Source: JAVBMJ01 sp031552535 (GTDB taxonomy: Bacteria > Bacteroidota > Bacteroidia > Bacteroidales > Rikenellaceae). From it: a stretch of 37,462 nucleotides of DNA. Where the stretch lies: positions 1-37,462 of the forward strand of contig JAVBMJ010000091.1 in NCBI GenBank assembly GCA_031552535.1, given 5' to 3'. Both the position numbers and the translations under genes were made by a program. The notes under the pieces are model-generated. The model ran no database searches and had not been told where the DNA came from. It worked only from the letters and a program-made list of their open reading frames with translations. Below, in pieces: positions 1 to 8,525 of the stretch (positions within the stretch are counted from its first letter, which is position 1; the number at the start of each line of letters is the position of its first letter).

Positions 1-112
1 CCGCCCAGTCGATCTTGCCGGCTAACCGGTAAAGAGGATGCTGCTGCGAAAGCTGGTCTGACAACTCGAAAAACAGAGAACTCTGGTCGCGATCCTTTTC
101 CTTTTTCAACAT
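1..112 (-). CDS. IS5-like transposase, N-terminal fragment (cut by window edge)
   Basis: The minus strand is open from an ATG at 110-112 to the window edge, giving 37 codons. The peptide starts MLKKEKDRDQ and continues through LFFELSDQLSQQHPLYRLAG to KIDWA. This pattern, a short basic start followed by a DQL..QHPLY.LA..I.W segment, is what I recognise as the N-terminus of Bacteroidetes IS5/IS1182-type DDE transposases, which cut and rejoin DNA at the element's ends. The catalytic residues would lie outside the window. Whether the element is intact, and where its outer inverted repeat falls in 113-275, cannot be decided here. The family call rests on only 37 residues. Confidence 0.6.
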   Translation of the reverse strand, partial: MLKKEKDRDQSSLFFELSDQLSQQHPLYRLAGKIDWA

Positions 113-444
113 GGCAAATTCTGCAAGGTTTATGCACTAAAGATACGATTCCCTGCAGATATTTCCAAATATTCAGATGATTAATATATTGAATAATAAT
201 GCGTTGAACGATTTTAAGGGGCGACTATTTATACAGGAAAACCTGACAGGCTCAAACGCTATCGTTCACTTCCCGACAAACAAATTCCGGAAGACTTTCT
301 TAGTCTTCCGGAATTTGTTTGTTACCAAAGCCACGTTATGGACCGCCCGGTTTATGTCGAAGGCAAACTTCCCAACTCCGGTCGCAAAACGCTCAAGATA
401 GGCAACCGCATAACCATATCGCCTCTTTGTGGCGTTTCCGGGCG
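113..444. other. Intergenic region between the transposase and the M16 gene
   Basis: No convincing gene is seen. The left part (113-275) is AT-rich and should contain the IS end, but no terminal repeat could be fixed. A 21-bp perfect stem-loop lies at 276-322. On the minus strand a frame without a clear start runs from the end of the M16 gene to about 271. It contains GYAVAYLERF, VGKFAFDINR and VTNKFRK and ends inside the hairpin. It reads like protein, but has no start codon and may be a piece of a dispersed repeat. Confidence 0.5.
276..322. terminator. 21-bp perfect stem-loop downstream of the M16 gene
   Basis: The arms at 276-296 and 302-322 are perfectly complementary around a 5-nt loop; the core is AATTCCGGAAGACT. 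It sits about 120 nt past the M16 stop codon, between that gene and the IS end. No T-run follows in either direction, so it could be a barrier, an RNA-stabilising hairpin or part of a repeat rather than a classical terminator. Confidence 0.5.
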
Positions 445-3255
445 CTATTCCGATTTAGCGGCGGGTTCCATCACTACGGTAGCCAGATTACCGTCTTTAA
501 GTATCTTGGCGGCCACGGCTTTGATCCTGGCGGCATCTATCCCGGCAAGAATCTCGTCGTAGCCTTCATATGTATCTATATGACTCACATAATACGAGTC
601 GAGAATTCCGATCCAGGTCGGGTTTTTCTTAAGGTCGTCGGCCCGCTGTTTGGTCATATACTCCTTGACTTTCGAAAGATCCTCTGCCAACGGACCGTTT
701 TCGGCCAGTTTCCGCATCTCTTCGCGAACAACCTCCGTCAACTCGTCGGACATCTTCGGATCGGTGTCGAAGTATATGAGTACTTCGTAGGAACCCTCCG
801 GCACTTCGTTCAATTTAGCCTGCACCATGACACCATATGTACCGCCTTTCTCCTCGCGTACCGATTCCGTGCAACGGATGTCGAGTATCTGGTCGAGGAT
901 GCTGTATATCATCGTATTCTCCAGATCGTATTTTTCGTCACCATTGTATACCAGCACTACAGAACTCTTCGGGGCCTCCATAGGAATGCTGAAGCGGTTC
1001 GTCACCATACCTTTCACCGGAGCAACTTTGTCGTCTTTCCACGACATCTTCTTTTTGGCGACGGGCAGAGATCCGAGGTATTTCTCCACAAGCGGCTGTA
1101 ACTCTTCGAACTTGACATTACCTGTTATTACAACCGAGAAATCGGCGCCGTTGGAGAACATCTGCCGATAGGCTTTCTCCATCGTTTCGAATTTCAATTG
1201 TCCGAGCATCTCCGTATCCATCATCCTCATGCGCGGATTGTCGCCGTAGAGCGTTTTTTGGAGATTTTTGCCGAGTTGATAGTTGGGCGAACTCTCCAGG
1301 TTGGCCAGCGAGGCACGGTAGCGGTCGACCATTACCGTGAAGTCGTCGGCATTGAAACGCGGTGCTGCAATATAGAGGTAGGAGAGTTGGAACAACGTCT
1401 CCAGATCCTTTGGCGAGCAACTGCCTGAAAATCCGTTCTTATACTGCGATATTGTGGGAGTGTATTTCACCGCTTTCCCCGCAAGCTGTTTTTCGAGGTC
1501 GGTAGCCGAAAATTTGCCCACCCCCGACATCCTGACAAACTCGGCCAGCAATGGCGCCGTGGGGAAATAGCCGTCGGGAAGTTGTGACAACCCGCCATAC
1601 GAGTCGAGTCTTATACGTACCTCGTCAGCTTTAAAATCTGTGGGTTTGACCACCACATTGATGCCGTTGGCCAGCGTCCATATTGTGGCTCCGAATTTAT
1701 CGGTCGAAGTTTTTTTCACTTTCGAACCTTTCAAAGCCTCCGTTACCAGGGGTTCCTTCACCCCGCTGTCCTCGTATCCGGTAAGTTCTTCCGCCCGCAC
1801 CTTCTTTATTATTGCCAGAATGTCGGCTTCCGATGGAACCGTGGATCCCTCTTTTTGCGGCGCGGCAATAATTACCACCTGGTTTTGGTCGGTTATAGCC
1901 TGCGGAGCCGCCATATTGAGCAACGACACGCTCATGTTGGCAAGAACCGTACTGTCATTTTTCCAATCGGTCACGGCATCGGGCATTGCGCTGTTGCCAC
2001 GGAAGTTACCTATATATGTCCATATAAATTCCTGGCTGCGGCGGTCGTTGCGGTTGTCGTACGACATCTGTGCCGAACGCATCATGTCGCTCTTCACGCG
2101 GTCGAATTCCGATGGTGTGAACCCAAAACGTTGCGCCTTCTCAAGCTCCGCGTAAACGGCTTCGAACGCCTTGGTAGCCTCACCGTCGCGGGCCACGCCG
2201 CGTACCAGGATTACATCCATCGTAGGATGCATCTCTCCCTGCATAACCCTGGCCGAGATGAACGGGGAATTGGGCTTTTGGGTGATGTCGTTAAAACGGT
2301 TGTTGATTATACCGCATATCATGTCGTAGGCATAATCGGAGCTTACCGCTATTATCGTATTCTTGAGCTCCCTGGGCAGCGGTTCGCGCTTGATATAGAT
2401 CTCGAACTGCGTGCGCGGTTGCTCGGGGTCGGTAGCCACCGCCACCAGCGGGTCCTCGTTGTCGGGAACAATCACCGGAACTTTGGGCTCGGGATTCTCC
2501 ACCCGCGGAATGTCGGCCATTACCTTCCTGACCTTTGCCTCCATCACATCCACGTCAAAGTCGCCGACAATAACCAGCGTCTGCAAGTCGGTGCGGTACC
2601 AGCGGTGATAGAAGTTGCGCAACTCGTCGTAAGAAAACGTACGCAATTGCTCTTCGTTGCCTATTATGTTGCGGTAAGCATATTTGGTGTTGCTGTAGAG
2701 CGTTTTGCTGGTTTTTTCATTTATACGGAACGAGGCGTCGTTGCCTGTGCGAAGTTCCTCGATGATTACTCCGCGCTCTTTGTCTATCTCCTCCGGAAGC
2801 AACGATATGAAGTAAGACCAGTCGTGCAGGATAAGCAGCACCGAGTCGATGATCCCCTCACGCAGCAGAGGAACGCTCGACATGTTGTAAACGGTCATAT
2901 CCTGTCCGGTTCCGGCATTGAGGTTGGCTCCGAACTTCACGCCTATCGTTTCGAGATAGTTTTTGAGGTTGTTCCCCGGAAAGTGTTTGGTGCCGTTGAA
3001 CGCCATGTGCTCCAGAAAGTGTGCCAGGCCGACCTGCGAATCTTCTTCCTGTATGGCTCCCACATCGTTGTAGATGTAGAACTCACCCTGCTTTTCGGGC
3101 TTGGCATTGTGGCGTATATAATACGTAAGCCCGTTGTCGAGCTTGCCCACCCTGACATCTTTGTCTGCCGGGATCGGCGGTATCTGCGGCATCTGAGCCA
3201 CCAGGGAGGTGGAAAGCGCCAACAGAACGATCAAACTTCCGAATAATCTTTTCAT
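445..3255 (-). CDS. M16 family (pitrilysin/insulinase-like) zinc metallopeptidase, exported
   Basis: This 936-residue protein has a signal peptide (residues 1-20, ending LSTSLVAQ) and is expected in the periplasm or outer envelope. The inverted zinc motif HFLEH is at residues 79-83 (ligands H79 and H83, catalytic E82). The third zinc ligand in this family comes from the following segment ERGVIIEELR (160-169). The length fits the tandem arrangement of M16 proteases: an active N-terminal half and an inactive C-terminal half that together form a clamshell around peptide substrates of limited size. The C-terminal half starts near residue 520 and lacks HxxEH. The gene is transcribed in the same direction as asnA and tyrS but is separated by a 103-bp gap, so it may be monocistronic. 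The substrate is unknown. Identification as M16 is secure; the exact subfamily is not. Confidence 0.93.
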   Translation of the reverse strand: MKRLFGSLIVLLALSTSLVAQMPQIPPIPADKDVRVGKLDNGLTYYIRHNAKPEKQGEFYIYNDVGAIQEEDSQVGLAHFLEHMAFNGTKHFPGNNLKNYLETIGVKFGANLNAGTGQDMTVYNMSSVPLLREGIIDSVLLILHDWSYFISLLPEEIDKERGVIIEELRTGNDASFRINEKTSKTLYSNTKYAYRNIIGNEEQLRTFSYDELRNFYHRWYRTDLQTLVIVGDFDVDVMEAKVRKVMADIPRVENPEPKVPVIVPDNEDPLVAVATDPEQPRTQFEIYIKREPLPRELKNTIIAVSSDYAYDMICGIINNRFNDITQKPNSPFISARVMQGEMHPTMDVILVRGVARDGEATKAFEAVYAELEKAQRFGFTPSEFDRVKSDMMRSAQMSYDNRNDRRSQEFIWTYIGNFRGNSAMPDAVTDWKNDSTVLANMSVSLLNMAAPQAITDQNQVVIIAAPQKEGSTVPSEADILAIIKKVRAEELTGYEDSGVKEPLVTEALKGSKVKKTSTDKFGATIWTLANGINVVVKPTDFKADEVRIRLDSYGGLSQLPDGYFPTAPLLAEFVRMSGVGKFSATDLEKQLAGKAVKYTPTISQYKNGFSGSCSPKDLETLFQLSYLYIAAPRFNADDFTVMVDRYRASLANLESSPNYQLGKNLQKTLYGDNPRMRMMDTEMLGQLKFETMEKAYRQMFSNGADFSVVITGNVKFEELQPLVEKYLGSLPVAKKKMSWKDDKVAPVKGMVTNRFSIPMEAPKSSVVLVYNGDEKYDLENTMIYSILDQILDIRCTESVREEKGGTYGVMVQAKLNEVPEGSYEVLIYFDTDPKMSDELTEVVREEMRKLAENGPLAEDLSKVKEYMTKQRADDLKKNPTWIGILDSYYVSHIDTYEGYDEILAGIDAARIKAVAAKILKDGNLATVVMEPAAKSE

Positions 3256-3358
3256 ATGTGTTTGGTTTGGTTACGTGATACGTATTCTACAGTATGTCTG
3301 TTATAATTATGGTTAACTTCGGCCCTGATTGCGTCCCGGAGGGCGATTCGCAACTCCT

Positions 3359-4396
3359 TTATACAAGCTCGATCCCCGATTTTTTACACCTCTCGCGCAT
3401 CTCCCCGGGCCAGACGCTGCTCTGTATCTCGCCGATATGGGCCTTGCGCAACAGAAACATACACAGGCGCGACTGCCCGATCCCGCCGCCTATAGTATAA
3501 GGAAGCTCGCCGTCGAGCAACCTGCGGTGGAAATATAACTCGCTTTTCGCCTCCTCGCCACGTGCGGCAAGCTGGCGCCGCAAGGCAACCTCGTCGACCC
3601 TGATACCCATGCTCGACACCTCGAATGCGCTATTCAAAACACTGTTCCACAACAATATATCGCCATTAAGCCCGTAATATCCATCCGAATTGGGCGTACT
3701 CCAATCGTCGTAGTCGGCTGCCCGGCCGTCGTGCTGTTCGCCGTTACTAAGAGGATGTCCTATGCCGATCACAAAAACCGCTTTGTGTACCCGGGTTATC
3801 TCCGCCTCACGTTCCTTGGGCGACAAAGCAGGGTAAGCGTCGAGCAGTTCCTGGGAATGGATGAAAAATATATCCTCGGGCAACTGCGGCACTATCTGAG
3901 GGAACTCCACATAAAGTTTGTTCTCCGTAACTTTTATAGATTCGTAGATGCGTCTTACTGTCAGTTTAAGGAATTCCAGGTTGCGTTGCGACGGGGTGAT
4001 AACTTTTTCCCAGTCCCACTGGTCGACATAGATCGAATGTATATTGTCCAACTCCTCGTCGGGCCTCAACGCGTTCATGTCGGTATAGATACCGCGCCCC
4101 GGTTGTGCTCCCATATCGGCCAACTTAAGCCGTTTCCATTTGGCCAGCGAGTGCACCACTTCGCCCTTACGTTCCTGCATGTCTTTTATCGGGAATGCCA
4201 CCGCGCGTTCCACTCCGTTCAGGTCGTCATTGATCCCCAATCCCTGAAGCACCACCATCGGCGCCGTGACCCGCAACAAGGCTAACTGCGCTGATAAATT
4301 GTCCTGAAACATATCCTTGACGTGCTTGATGGCCTTCTCCGTATTTTCGACCGATCCAAGCAGGTTATTGTAATTATCCGGTAATATAAGACCCAT
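3359..4396 (-). CDS. asnA: Aspartate-ammonia ligase (asparagine synthetase A)
   Basis: This 345-residue cytoplasmic enzyme makes asparagine from aspartate, ammonia and ATP (giving AMP and PPi). It is related to class II aminoacyl-tRNA synthetases. AsnA-typical blocks are present: VTAPMVVLQGLGINDDLNG near residues 43-61, VHSLAKWKR followed by MGAQPGRGIYTDMNALR, VDQWDWEK, and the C-terminal IGGGIGQSRLCMFLLRKAHIGEIQ, which corresponds to the class II motif 3 region. Length matches the family. It starts at the ATG at 4396. A 211-bp gap separates it from tyrS upstream; that gap holds one copy of the dispersed GAAACTGTTT motif at 4586-4598. It ends 103 bp before the M16 start. Nothing appears damaged. 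Confidence 0.96.
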   Translation of the reverse strand: MGLILPDNYNNLLGSVENTEKAIKHVKDMFQDNLSAQLALLRVTAPMVVLQGLGINDDLNGVERAVAFPIKDMQERKGEVVHSLAKWKRLKLADMGAQPGRGIYTDMNALRPDEELDNIHSIYVDQWDWEKVITPSQRNLEFLKLTVRRIYESIKVTENKLYVEFPQIVPQLPEDIFFIHSQELLDAYPALSPKEREAEITRVHKAVFVIGIGHPLSNGEQHDGRAADYDDWSTPNSDGYYGLNGDILLWNSVLNSAFEVSSMGIRVDEVALRRQLAARGEEAKSELYFHRRLLDGELPYTIGGGIGQSRLCMFLLRKAHIGEIQSSVWPGEMRERCKKSGIELV

Positions 4397-4585
4397 AATA
4401 GTGGAAATATTGAAAAGCGTTTTGCAAAAACGGCCCGAACATCATTATTATCACGCCCATACACCGCCATTACAAGCCGGCATATCCGCCAGCCCGTCTT
4501 TGCTTTACCGCCACAAGATAATGCTTTTTACCTTACGGTCTAATTCATCCGGCCGAAAAACGTGCGCGACATTTCAAACAAACCG

Positions 4586-4598
4586 AGAAACTGTTTCT
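4586..4598. repeat. Copy of the dispersed GAAACTGTTT motif
   Basis: AGAAACTGTTTCT is a palindrome apart from its centre. It lies just past the tyrS stop codon and belongs to the intergenic motif family found at about 13 sites in the window. Confidence 0.5.
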
Positions 4599-4607
4599 TA
4601 GAGACTC

Positions 4608-5900
4608 CTACTGCTGCGCTACTATGAGGTAGTAATTTTTTTTTCCTTTTTGCACCAACAGGTATTTCCCGGCAATAAGGTCGGCCTGAGTAACCAGCCT
4701 GTCGGGCGACTCGACTTTCTCCTTGTTTAGCGAGATGCCGCCACCCTGTATCAACTTGCGCGTCTCTCCCTTCGACGGGAATACCTTCAGACGTTCGCCG
4801 AAAAGGTCCACGAACGGTATGCCATCCGTAAGTTCCGCAGAGGCCAGTTCGAATGTAGGAACGCCGTCAAAAATCTGTAAAAGCGTCTCCCCGTCGAGCC
4901 TGCGCAACGCTTCGGCTGTGGCGCCGCCAAACAATATTTGCGAGGCCTCCACAGCTTTTTCGTATTCCTCGCGCGAATGAATCATACACGTAAGTTCTTC
5001 GGCCAGGCGTTTTTGCAACCTGCGCTCGTGAGGGGCTTTTGCATGTTCCGTGATCAGCGTGTCTATAGTCGCCTGGTCGAGCATCGTGAAAATACGTATG
5101 TAGCTTTGGGCGTCTTCATCGCTCACGTTGAGCCAGAACTGGTAAAATTTGTAGGGCGACGTATACCTTGCGTCGAGCCATACGTTGCCCGACTCCGTTT
5201 TCCCGAATTTTGTGCCGTCCGATTTTTTTATCAGCGGGCAAACTATGGCATAAGCTTCGCCACCGGATTTGCGCCGGATCAACTCGCCTCCCGTGGTGAT
5301 GTTGCCCCACTGGTCCGATCCTCCAAGTTGAATCTTACAGCCATAATTCTCATACAGGTGCAGGAAGTCGTAGCCCTGCACCAGTTGATAGGTGAACTCG
5401 GTGAACGACATGCCTTCCCCCTCGCCGTTCAGACGCTTTTTTACCGAGTCTTTAGCCATCATGTAATTGACCGTGATCATCTTGCCCACATCACGGATAA
5501 AACCGAGGAACGAGAATTCCTTCATCCAGTCATAGTTGTTGACCAGTATCGCGGCGTTCGGCGCAGTACTTTCGAAGTCGAGCAGCCGCGATAGTTGCGC
5601 TTTGATGGCCTCCTGGTTGTGACGCAACGTGGGTTCATCCAACAGGCTGCGTTCCAGTGATTTGCCTGAAGGATCGCCTATCATTCCCGTGGCGCCTCCT
5701 ACCAGGGCTATCGGTCTGTGGCCGCAACGCTGCAGGTGTTTGAGCATCATCACACTCACCAAATGCCCTATATGGAGCGAATCGGCCGTAGGGTCTATGC
5801 CCACATAGGCCGTCGTCATCTCTTTCTTTAGTTGTTCCTCCACTCCGGGGGTCATGTCGTGGATCATGCCCCGCCATTGCAATTCGCTGATAAAATCCAT
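4608..5900 (-). CDS. tyrS: Tyrosyl-tRNA synthetase
   Basis: This 430-residue class I aminoacyl-tRNA synthetase charges tRNA-Tyr with tyrosine in the cytoplasm. The HIGH motif is exact at residues 43-46, in TADSLHIGHLVS. The KMSKS loop is the TyrRS variant KFGKT at 231-235. Tyrosine-binding segments are also present: YVGIDPTA (32-39), TYQLVQGYDF (170-179) and GGSDQWGN (193-200). The C-terminal part from about residue 360 carries an S4-like RNA-binding domain with the FPSKGETRKLIQGGGI stretch. Length matches TyrZ/TyrS1-type enzymes. No T-box is seen upstream; instead a 335-bp gap follows, containing a 166-bp repeat. Confidence 0.97.
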   Translation of the reverse strand: MDFISELQWRGMIHDMTPGVEEQLKKEMTTAYVGIDPTADSLHIGHLVSVMMLKHLQRCGHRPIALVGGATGMIGDPSGKSLERSLLDEPTLRHNQEAIKAQLSRLLDFESTAPNAAILVNNYDWMKEFSFLGFIRDVGKMITVNYMMAKDSVKKRLNGEGEGMSFTEFTYQLVQGYDFLHLYENYGCKIQLGGSDQWGNITTGGELIRRKSGGEAYAIVCPLIKKSDGTKFGKTESGNVWLDARYTSPYKFYQFWLNVSDEDAQSYIRIFTMLDQATIDTLITEHAKAPHERRLQKRLAEELTCMIHSREEYEKAVEASQILFGGATAEALRRLDGETLLQIFDGVPTFELASAELTDGIPFVDLFGERLKVFPSKGETRKLIQGGGISLNKEKVESPDRLVTQADLIAGKYLLVQKGKKNYYLIVAQQ

Positions 5901-5942
5901 CTTATGCGGTTATTAAGTAATGTGAAATAATTATTGTGATAT

Positions 5943-6108
5943 TATTTGAGAATTATTTCGAGATGGATTTTGATTTTTGAAAAAGGAGCTTGGCGGGCCA
6001 AGTGACTGATGAAAAAAATAAAAGACGCTCGAAAGAATCTCAAAAAATATTGATAAAACAAAAAATCATAGCCCCTGGAATATCCCAATAATTGTTGAGC
6101 ATTACTTA
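5943..6108 (+). repeat. 166-bp dispersed repeat, copy 1
   Basis: This segment reappears as its reverse complement at 37297-37462 with about three mismatches. Landmarks are GAGATGGATTTTGATTTTTG, the small palindrome CTTGGCGGGCCAAG, GACGCTCGAAAGAATCTC, and ATTGTTGAGCATTACTTA at the right end. No transposase is encoded. Copy 2 reaches the window edge, so the full length could be greater, but copy 1 diverges from it immediately after 6108. A non-autonomous mobile element or a large dispersed intergenic repeat both fit. Confidence 0.85.
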
Positions 6109-6168
6109 AAAATGTATGCCTCTCTGATTACCGGTAGTCGCACAGGCTCTGCGACTCTTAATACGGCA

Positions 6169-6190
6169 ACGCCGGCACAAATGCCGGCGT
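6169..6190. terminator. Hairpin downstream of the HU/SPOR gene
   Basis: Arms ACGCCGGCA (6169-6177) and TGCCGGCGT (6182-6190) pair perfectly around CAAA. It lies 46 nt past the stop of the minus-strand HU/SPOR gene. Only a weak run of U would follow, so termination is an inference. Confidence 0.5.
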
Positions 6191-6235
6191 GCCTGAGAAA
6201 TAAATATTGTCTTTGCTTCTGGCGATAACCGATAC

Positions 6236-7234
6236 TTACTTATTTTTTTCGCTGTAAACCCATACGTCGGGGATCATCCTCTTCAAGGCGTCGCGCCTGG
6301 CGATGGCTTCTTTCTCCGAACGGCATGTCATGATCGAAACGCCGTAACGGCCATTACTCATCCTGAATTTATTGTAGTTCAGCGTGTCACCTCCGTTTGC
6401 CCGTGTCTGACGTATATACTTGTCGGCATTTTCCTCAAGCGAAAATACCCCCAGCATTACATAATAAGACCTACCCGTAGCTACAGGAGCACTCTCCTGG
6501 GGCGACTGTACCGTAGCTGTGGCTGCAGTCGCAATTGTCGTTTGCGATGCAGCACCGCCACTGGCCGTGGTGTCTTTGTCCAATGTAGCTTTTATAACTT
6601 CGGAAACAGTCGGCACCGAGTCTTTTTTTAAAGTATCGTTCTTGCGGGCCTCCAGATCGTTTACCTCGATGTCACGCATGTCGAACCCATCATTGCCCTT
6701 CGAGCCGGGAACGCTATGGGCAATTTTGTCCTTTTCGGCCAGTTTATCTCTCATGATATAACGCCAACTGAAAAAAGCCGCCACAGCCACGAGCATCGCC
6801 ACTATCACCAATCTTGCCACCAATTTACCCGGCTCAACCACCTTTTTTAGTTTTATGGTAGCCTTAGGCGAAGTTCCCGCAGGATTGAGAAGGCCCATCA
6901 ACTCCTCGGTGGGGGTAAACAACTCACCCTTGAACTCTCCCACACTTTCGACCTTAACCACGCCGTCTTTGGTAACCTCCTCCAGCCAATGCTTGTAGAT
7001 GCTTTTAGCCCGTTCATCCCTCACTGCGGCTTCACGCGCTATAATATCGACAAAAGAAGGGAAATGTTTGCTCTGGCTCCGGGAAAAGGTAATACTGGTA
7101 TAAGGAGGCACCAGCCTGGTCTTCGAATGCATCGTTGCCGGGTGGATGTCTATTTGCAATGAACCCAATTGAGGCAGGTTGACACTTTGCCTCAACACCA
7201 AGGTGTTAAATAATATTTTGGAGACAGGTTTCAT
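6236..7234 (-). CDS. HU-domain/SPOR-domain single-pass membrane protein
   Basis: This 332-residue protein has three visible parts. Residues 1 to about 125 resemble the HU-like domain of the Bacteroidetes HU-CCDC81/SPOR proteins: a start like SKILFNTLVLRQSVNLPQLG, and a central VDIIAREAAVRDERAKSIYK. A transmembrane helix spans about 138-157 (VARLVIVAMLVAVAAFFSW). After a low-complexity Thr/Ala/Ser linker, residues about 254-330 form a SPOR domain (YYVMLGVFS ... RYGVSIMTCRSEKEAIARRD), which in known proteins binds glycan strands stripped of stem peptides at division sites. The topology is therefore an HU-like domain in the cytoplasm and a SPOR domain in the periplasm. The start overlaps the lgt stop by ATGA, indicating translational coupling. 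A role linking the cell wall or division with the cytoplasm is inferred. Confidence 0.85.
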   Translation of the reverse strand: MKPVSKILFNTLVLRQSVNLPQLGSLQIDIHPATMHSKTRLVPPYTSITFSRSQSKHFPSFVDIIAREAAVRDERAKSIYKHWLEEVTKDGVVKVESVGEFKGELFTPTEELMGLLNPAGTSPKATIKLKKVVEPGKLVARLVIVAMLVAVAAFFSWRYIMRDKLAEKDKIAHSVPGSKGNDGFDMRDIEVNDLEARKNDTLKKDSVPTVSEVIKATLDKDTTASGGAASQTTIATAATATVQSPQESAPVATGRSYYVMLGVFSLEENADKYIRQTRANGGDTLNYNKFRMSNGRYGVSIMTCRSEKEAIARRDALKRMIPDVWVYSEKNK

Positions 7235-8097
7235 CTTTTTTTCTTTGTATTATCGGGTGCCGGAATTTTTTTCTTGATCTTATCCAACGGTTGTGGCACC
7301 AGTTCAGGTTTCTGTAACGCCTTAAATATAACCACTATCCCAAGGACAATGAACGGGATACTCAACCACTGTCCCATATACAACGACATTCCTTGTTCGA
7401 ATGCTTCCTGCGGATTCTTTATATATTCTATAAAAAACCTCGGGACGAATATACCTTCGAGCCCGATGCCGAAGAGCAGTCCCGGCCTGCGGCGAGCCAG
7501 GTCACGGCCATAGTACAGCCACATAAGTACAATGAACAGAACGAAGTAGCACAGGGCTTCATATATCTGCGTAGGATGTTTGGGAAGCGTTTCTCCGTTG
7601 CGGGCAAATATAAATCCCCACGGAAGCGTGGTTTCCACGCCGTAAATCTCCGAATTCATCAGATTGCCCAGCCTGACGAGCGTGCCGCTTATCGCGACAG
7701 CGACCATAATCCTGTCGAGCGACCAGATGTATGGCATACGTTTCTTGCGGGAGAACATCCACAGCCCCACCAACAGGCCTATGGCCGCTCCATGACTGGC
7801 CAGCCCTCCCTCGCGGAAATAGAACAGTTCGATGGGGTGCGTCAGGTAATGCAACGGGTCATAGAACAGGCAATGCCCGAGACGGGCCCCGATGATCGTA
7901 GAGAGTACGGCGTACCAGAAAATGGAATCGAAAATTTTTTCGGAATACCCTTCGCGTTTTACGAAATTCATGAAAAGCAACATGGATGCGAAAAGCGCCA
8001 GCATCCACGATACACCGTAATAACGTATATCCAACGACCCTATGGGAAAAAACACCGGGTCGATATTCCAGTTGACGACAAGAGGTAGCGATGCCAT
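7231..8097 (-). CDS. lgt: Prolipoprotein diacylglyceryl transferase
   Basis: This 288-residue inner-membrane enzyme transfers diacylglycerol from phosphatidylglycerol to the lipobox cysteine of prolipoproteins, the first step of lipoprotein maturation. It shows the Lgt signature GTLVRLGNLMNSEIYG (residues 138-153; essential Arg142 and conserved Asn145/Asn148/Glu150) and a conserved SHGAAIG (101-107; His102). Several hydrophobic helices are visible. The C-terminus is basic (KIKKKIPAPDNTKKKR). It is the first gene of a two-gene unit with the HU/SPOR gene, joined by an ATGA overlap, and starts 48 bp downstream of tRNA-Arg on the same strand. Confidence 0.96.
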   Translation of the reverse strand: MASLPLVVNWNIDPVFFPIGSLDIRYYGVSWMLALFASMLLFMNFVKREGYSEKIFDSIFWYAVLSTIIGARLGHCLFYDPLHYLTHPIELFYFREGGLASHGAAIGLLVGLWMFSRKKRMPYIWSLDRIMVAVAISGTLVRLGNLMNSEIYGVETTLPWGFIFARNGETLPKHPTQIYEALCYFVLFIVLMWLYYGRDLARRRPGLLFGIGLEGIFVPRFFIEYIKNPQEAFEQGMSLYMGQWLSIPFIVLGIVVIFKALQKPELVPQPLDKIKKKIPAPDNTKKKR

Positions 8098-8144
8098 AAG
8101 AAAATGCGCCGTTGATTTACAGGGCGCTTTTTACGCCCTCGCTG

Positions 8145-8216
8145 TAGCCCCGACGGGAATCGAACCCATATCAAAGGAACCGGAATCCTTCATTTTATCC
8201 ATTAAACTACAGGGCC
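8145..8216 (-). tRNA. tRNA-Arg (anticodon CCG)
   Basis: The reverse strand folds into a complete cloverleaf of 72 nt without an encoded CCA. Acceptor GGCCCTG pairs with CGGGGCT (including terminal G-U), followed by discriminator A. The D stem is GTTT/AAAT. The anticodon stem AAGGA/TCCTT holds the loop TTCCGGT, so the anticodon is CCG, reading codon CGG. The T arm is ATGGG-TTCGATT-CCCGT. A short hairpin (AGGGCG/CGCCCT) lies between it and lgt. Confidence 0.95.
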
Positions 8217-8525
8217 ATTAAGAGTCTGTCTAAACTTCCTATAATCCTTTTCAGGATTTCGAACGACAAATGTGCGAAAAATAAATTACTCCTGCAATTC
8301 GGTCCGCATTTTTTTCAGATTTATGACCAGGAAGCGACATGAGACATAGCTAATACCCTATAAAACCTGTTGACATTAGGGCGTGTAACATAAACGGCAT
8401 AATCCGTCTTCACCGTTCTCCGGGGGGCCTGATACGTTACCTCCCCTCAAAATACAGCCAGGGATTGCTTCGGGAAACGCGCCCACCACCCCCACCGGAA
8501 TAGCATTAAATCCGAATTATGCCGC
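8217..8525. other. Intergenic region between tRNA-Arg and the XRE repressor
   Basis: There is no gene. A copy of the dispersed motif (AGAGTCTGTCTAAACTTCCT) begins at 8221, five bases beyond the tRNA 5' end. The rest shows no strong hairpin or open frame. No duplicate of the tRNA 3' end was found elsewhere in the window, so no att pair can be proposed. Confidence 0.5.
8221..8242. repeat. Copy of the dispersed AGAGTCTGTC motif
   Basis: It starts AGAGTCTGTCTAAACTTCCT and abuts the 5' end of tRNA-Arg. It is the same type as the arms of the hairpin at 14317-14367 and the ends of the 162-bp element at 17535-17696. Confidence 0.5.

Larger units (their letters stand above)
5901..6235. other. Intergenic region upstream of tyrS carrying a long repeat and hairpins
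   Basis: No gene is seen. It contains the 166-bp repeat at 5943-6108, a small 7-bp stem at 6136-6142/6150-6156, and a stronger GC-rich hairpin at 6169-6190. The tyrS promoter should lie in or next to the repeat, since only about 40 bp separate the start codon from it. Confidence 0.6.

Noticed and set aside
177..562. Short plus-strand ORFs of 74 codons in the M16 3' region
   Set aside because: They cross the 21-bp hairpin or run antisense into the M16 gene, with no recognisable product.
1855..3246. 463-codon open frame on the plus strand
   Set aside because: It lies wholly antisense to the M16 peptidase gene, whose motifs and signal peptide are clear; the translation has no recognisable domain and a composition typical of antisense frames.
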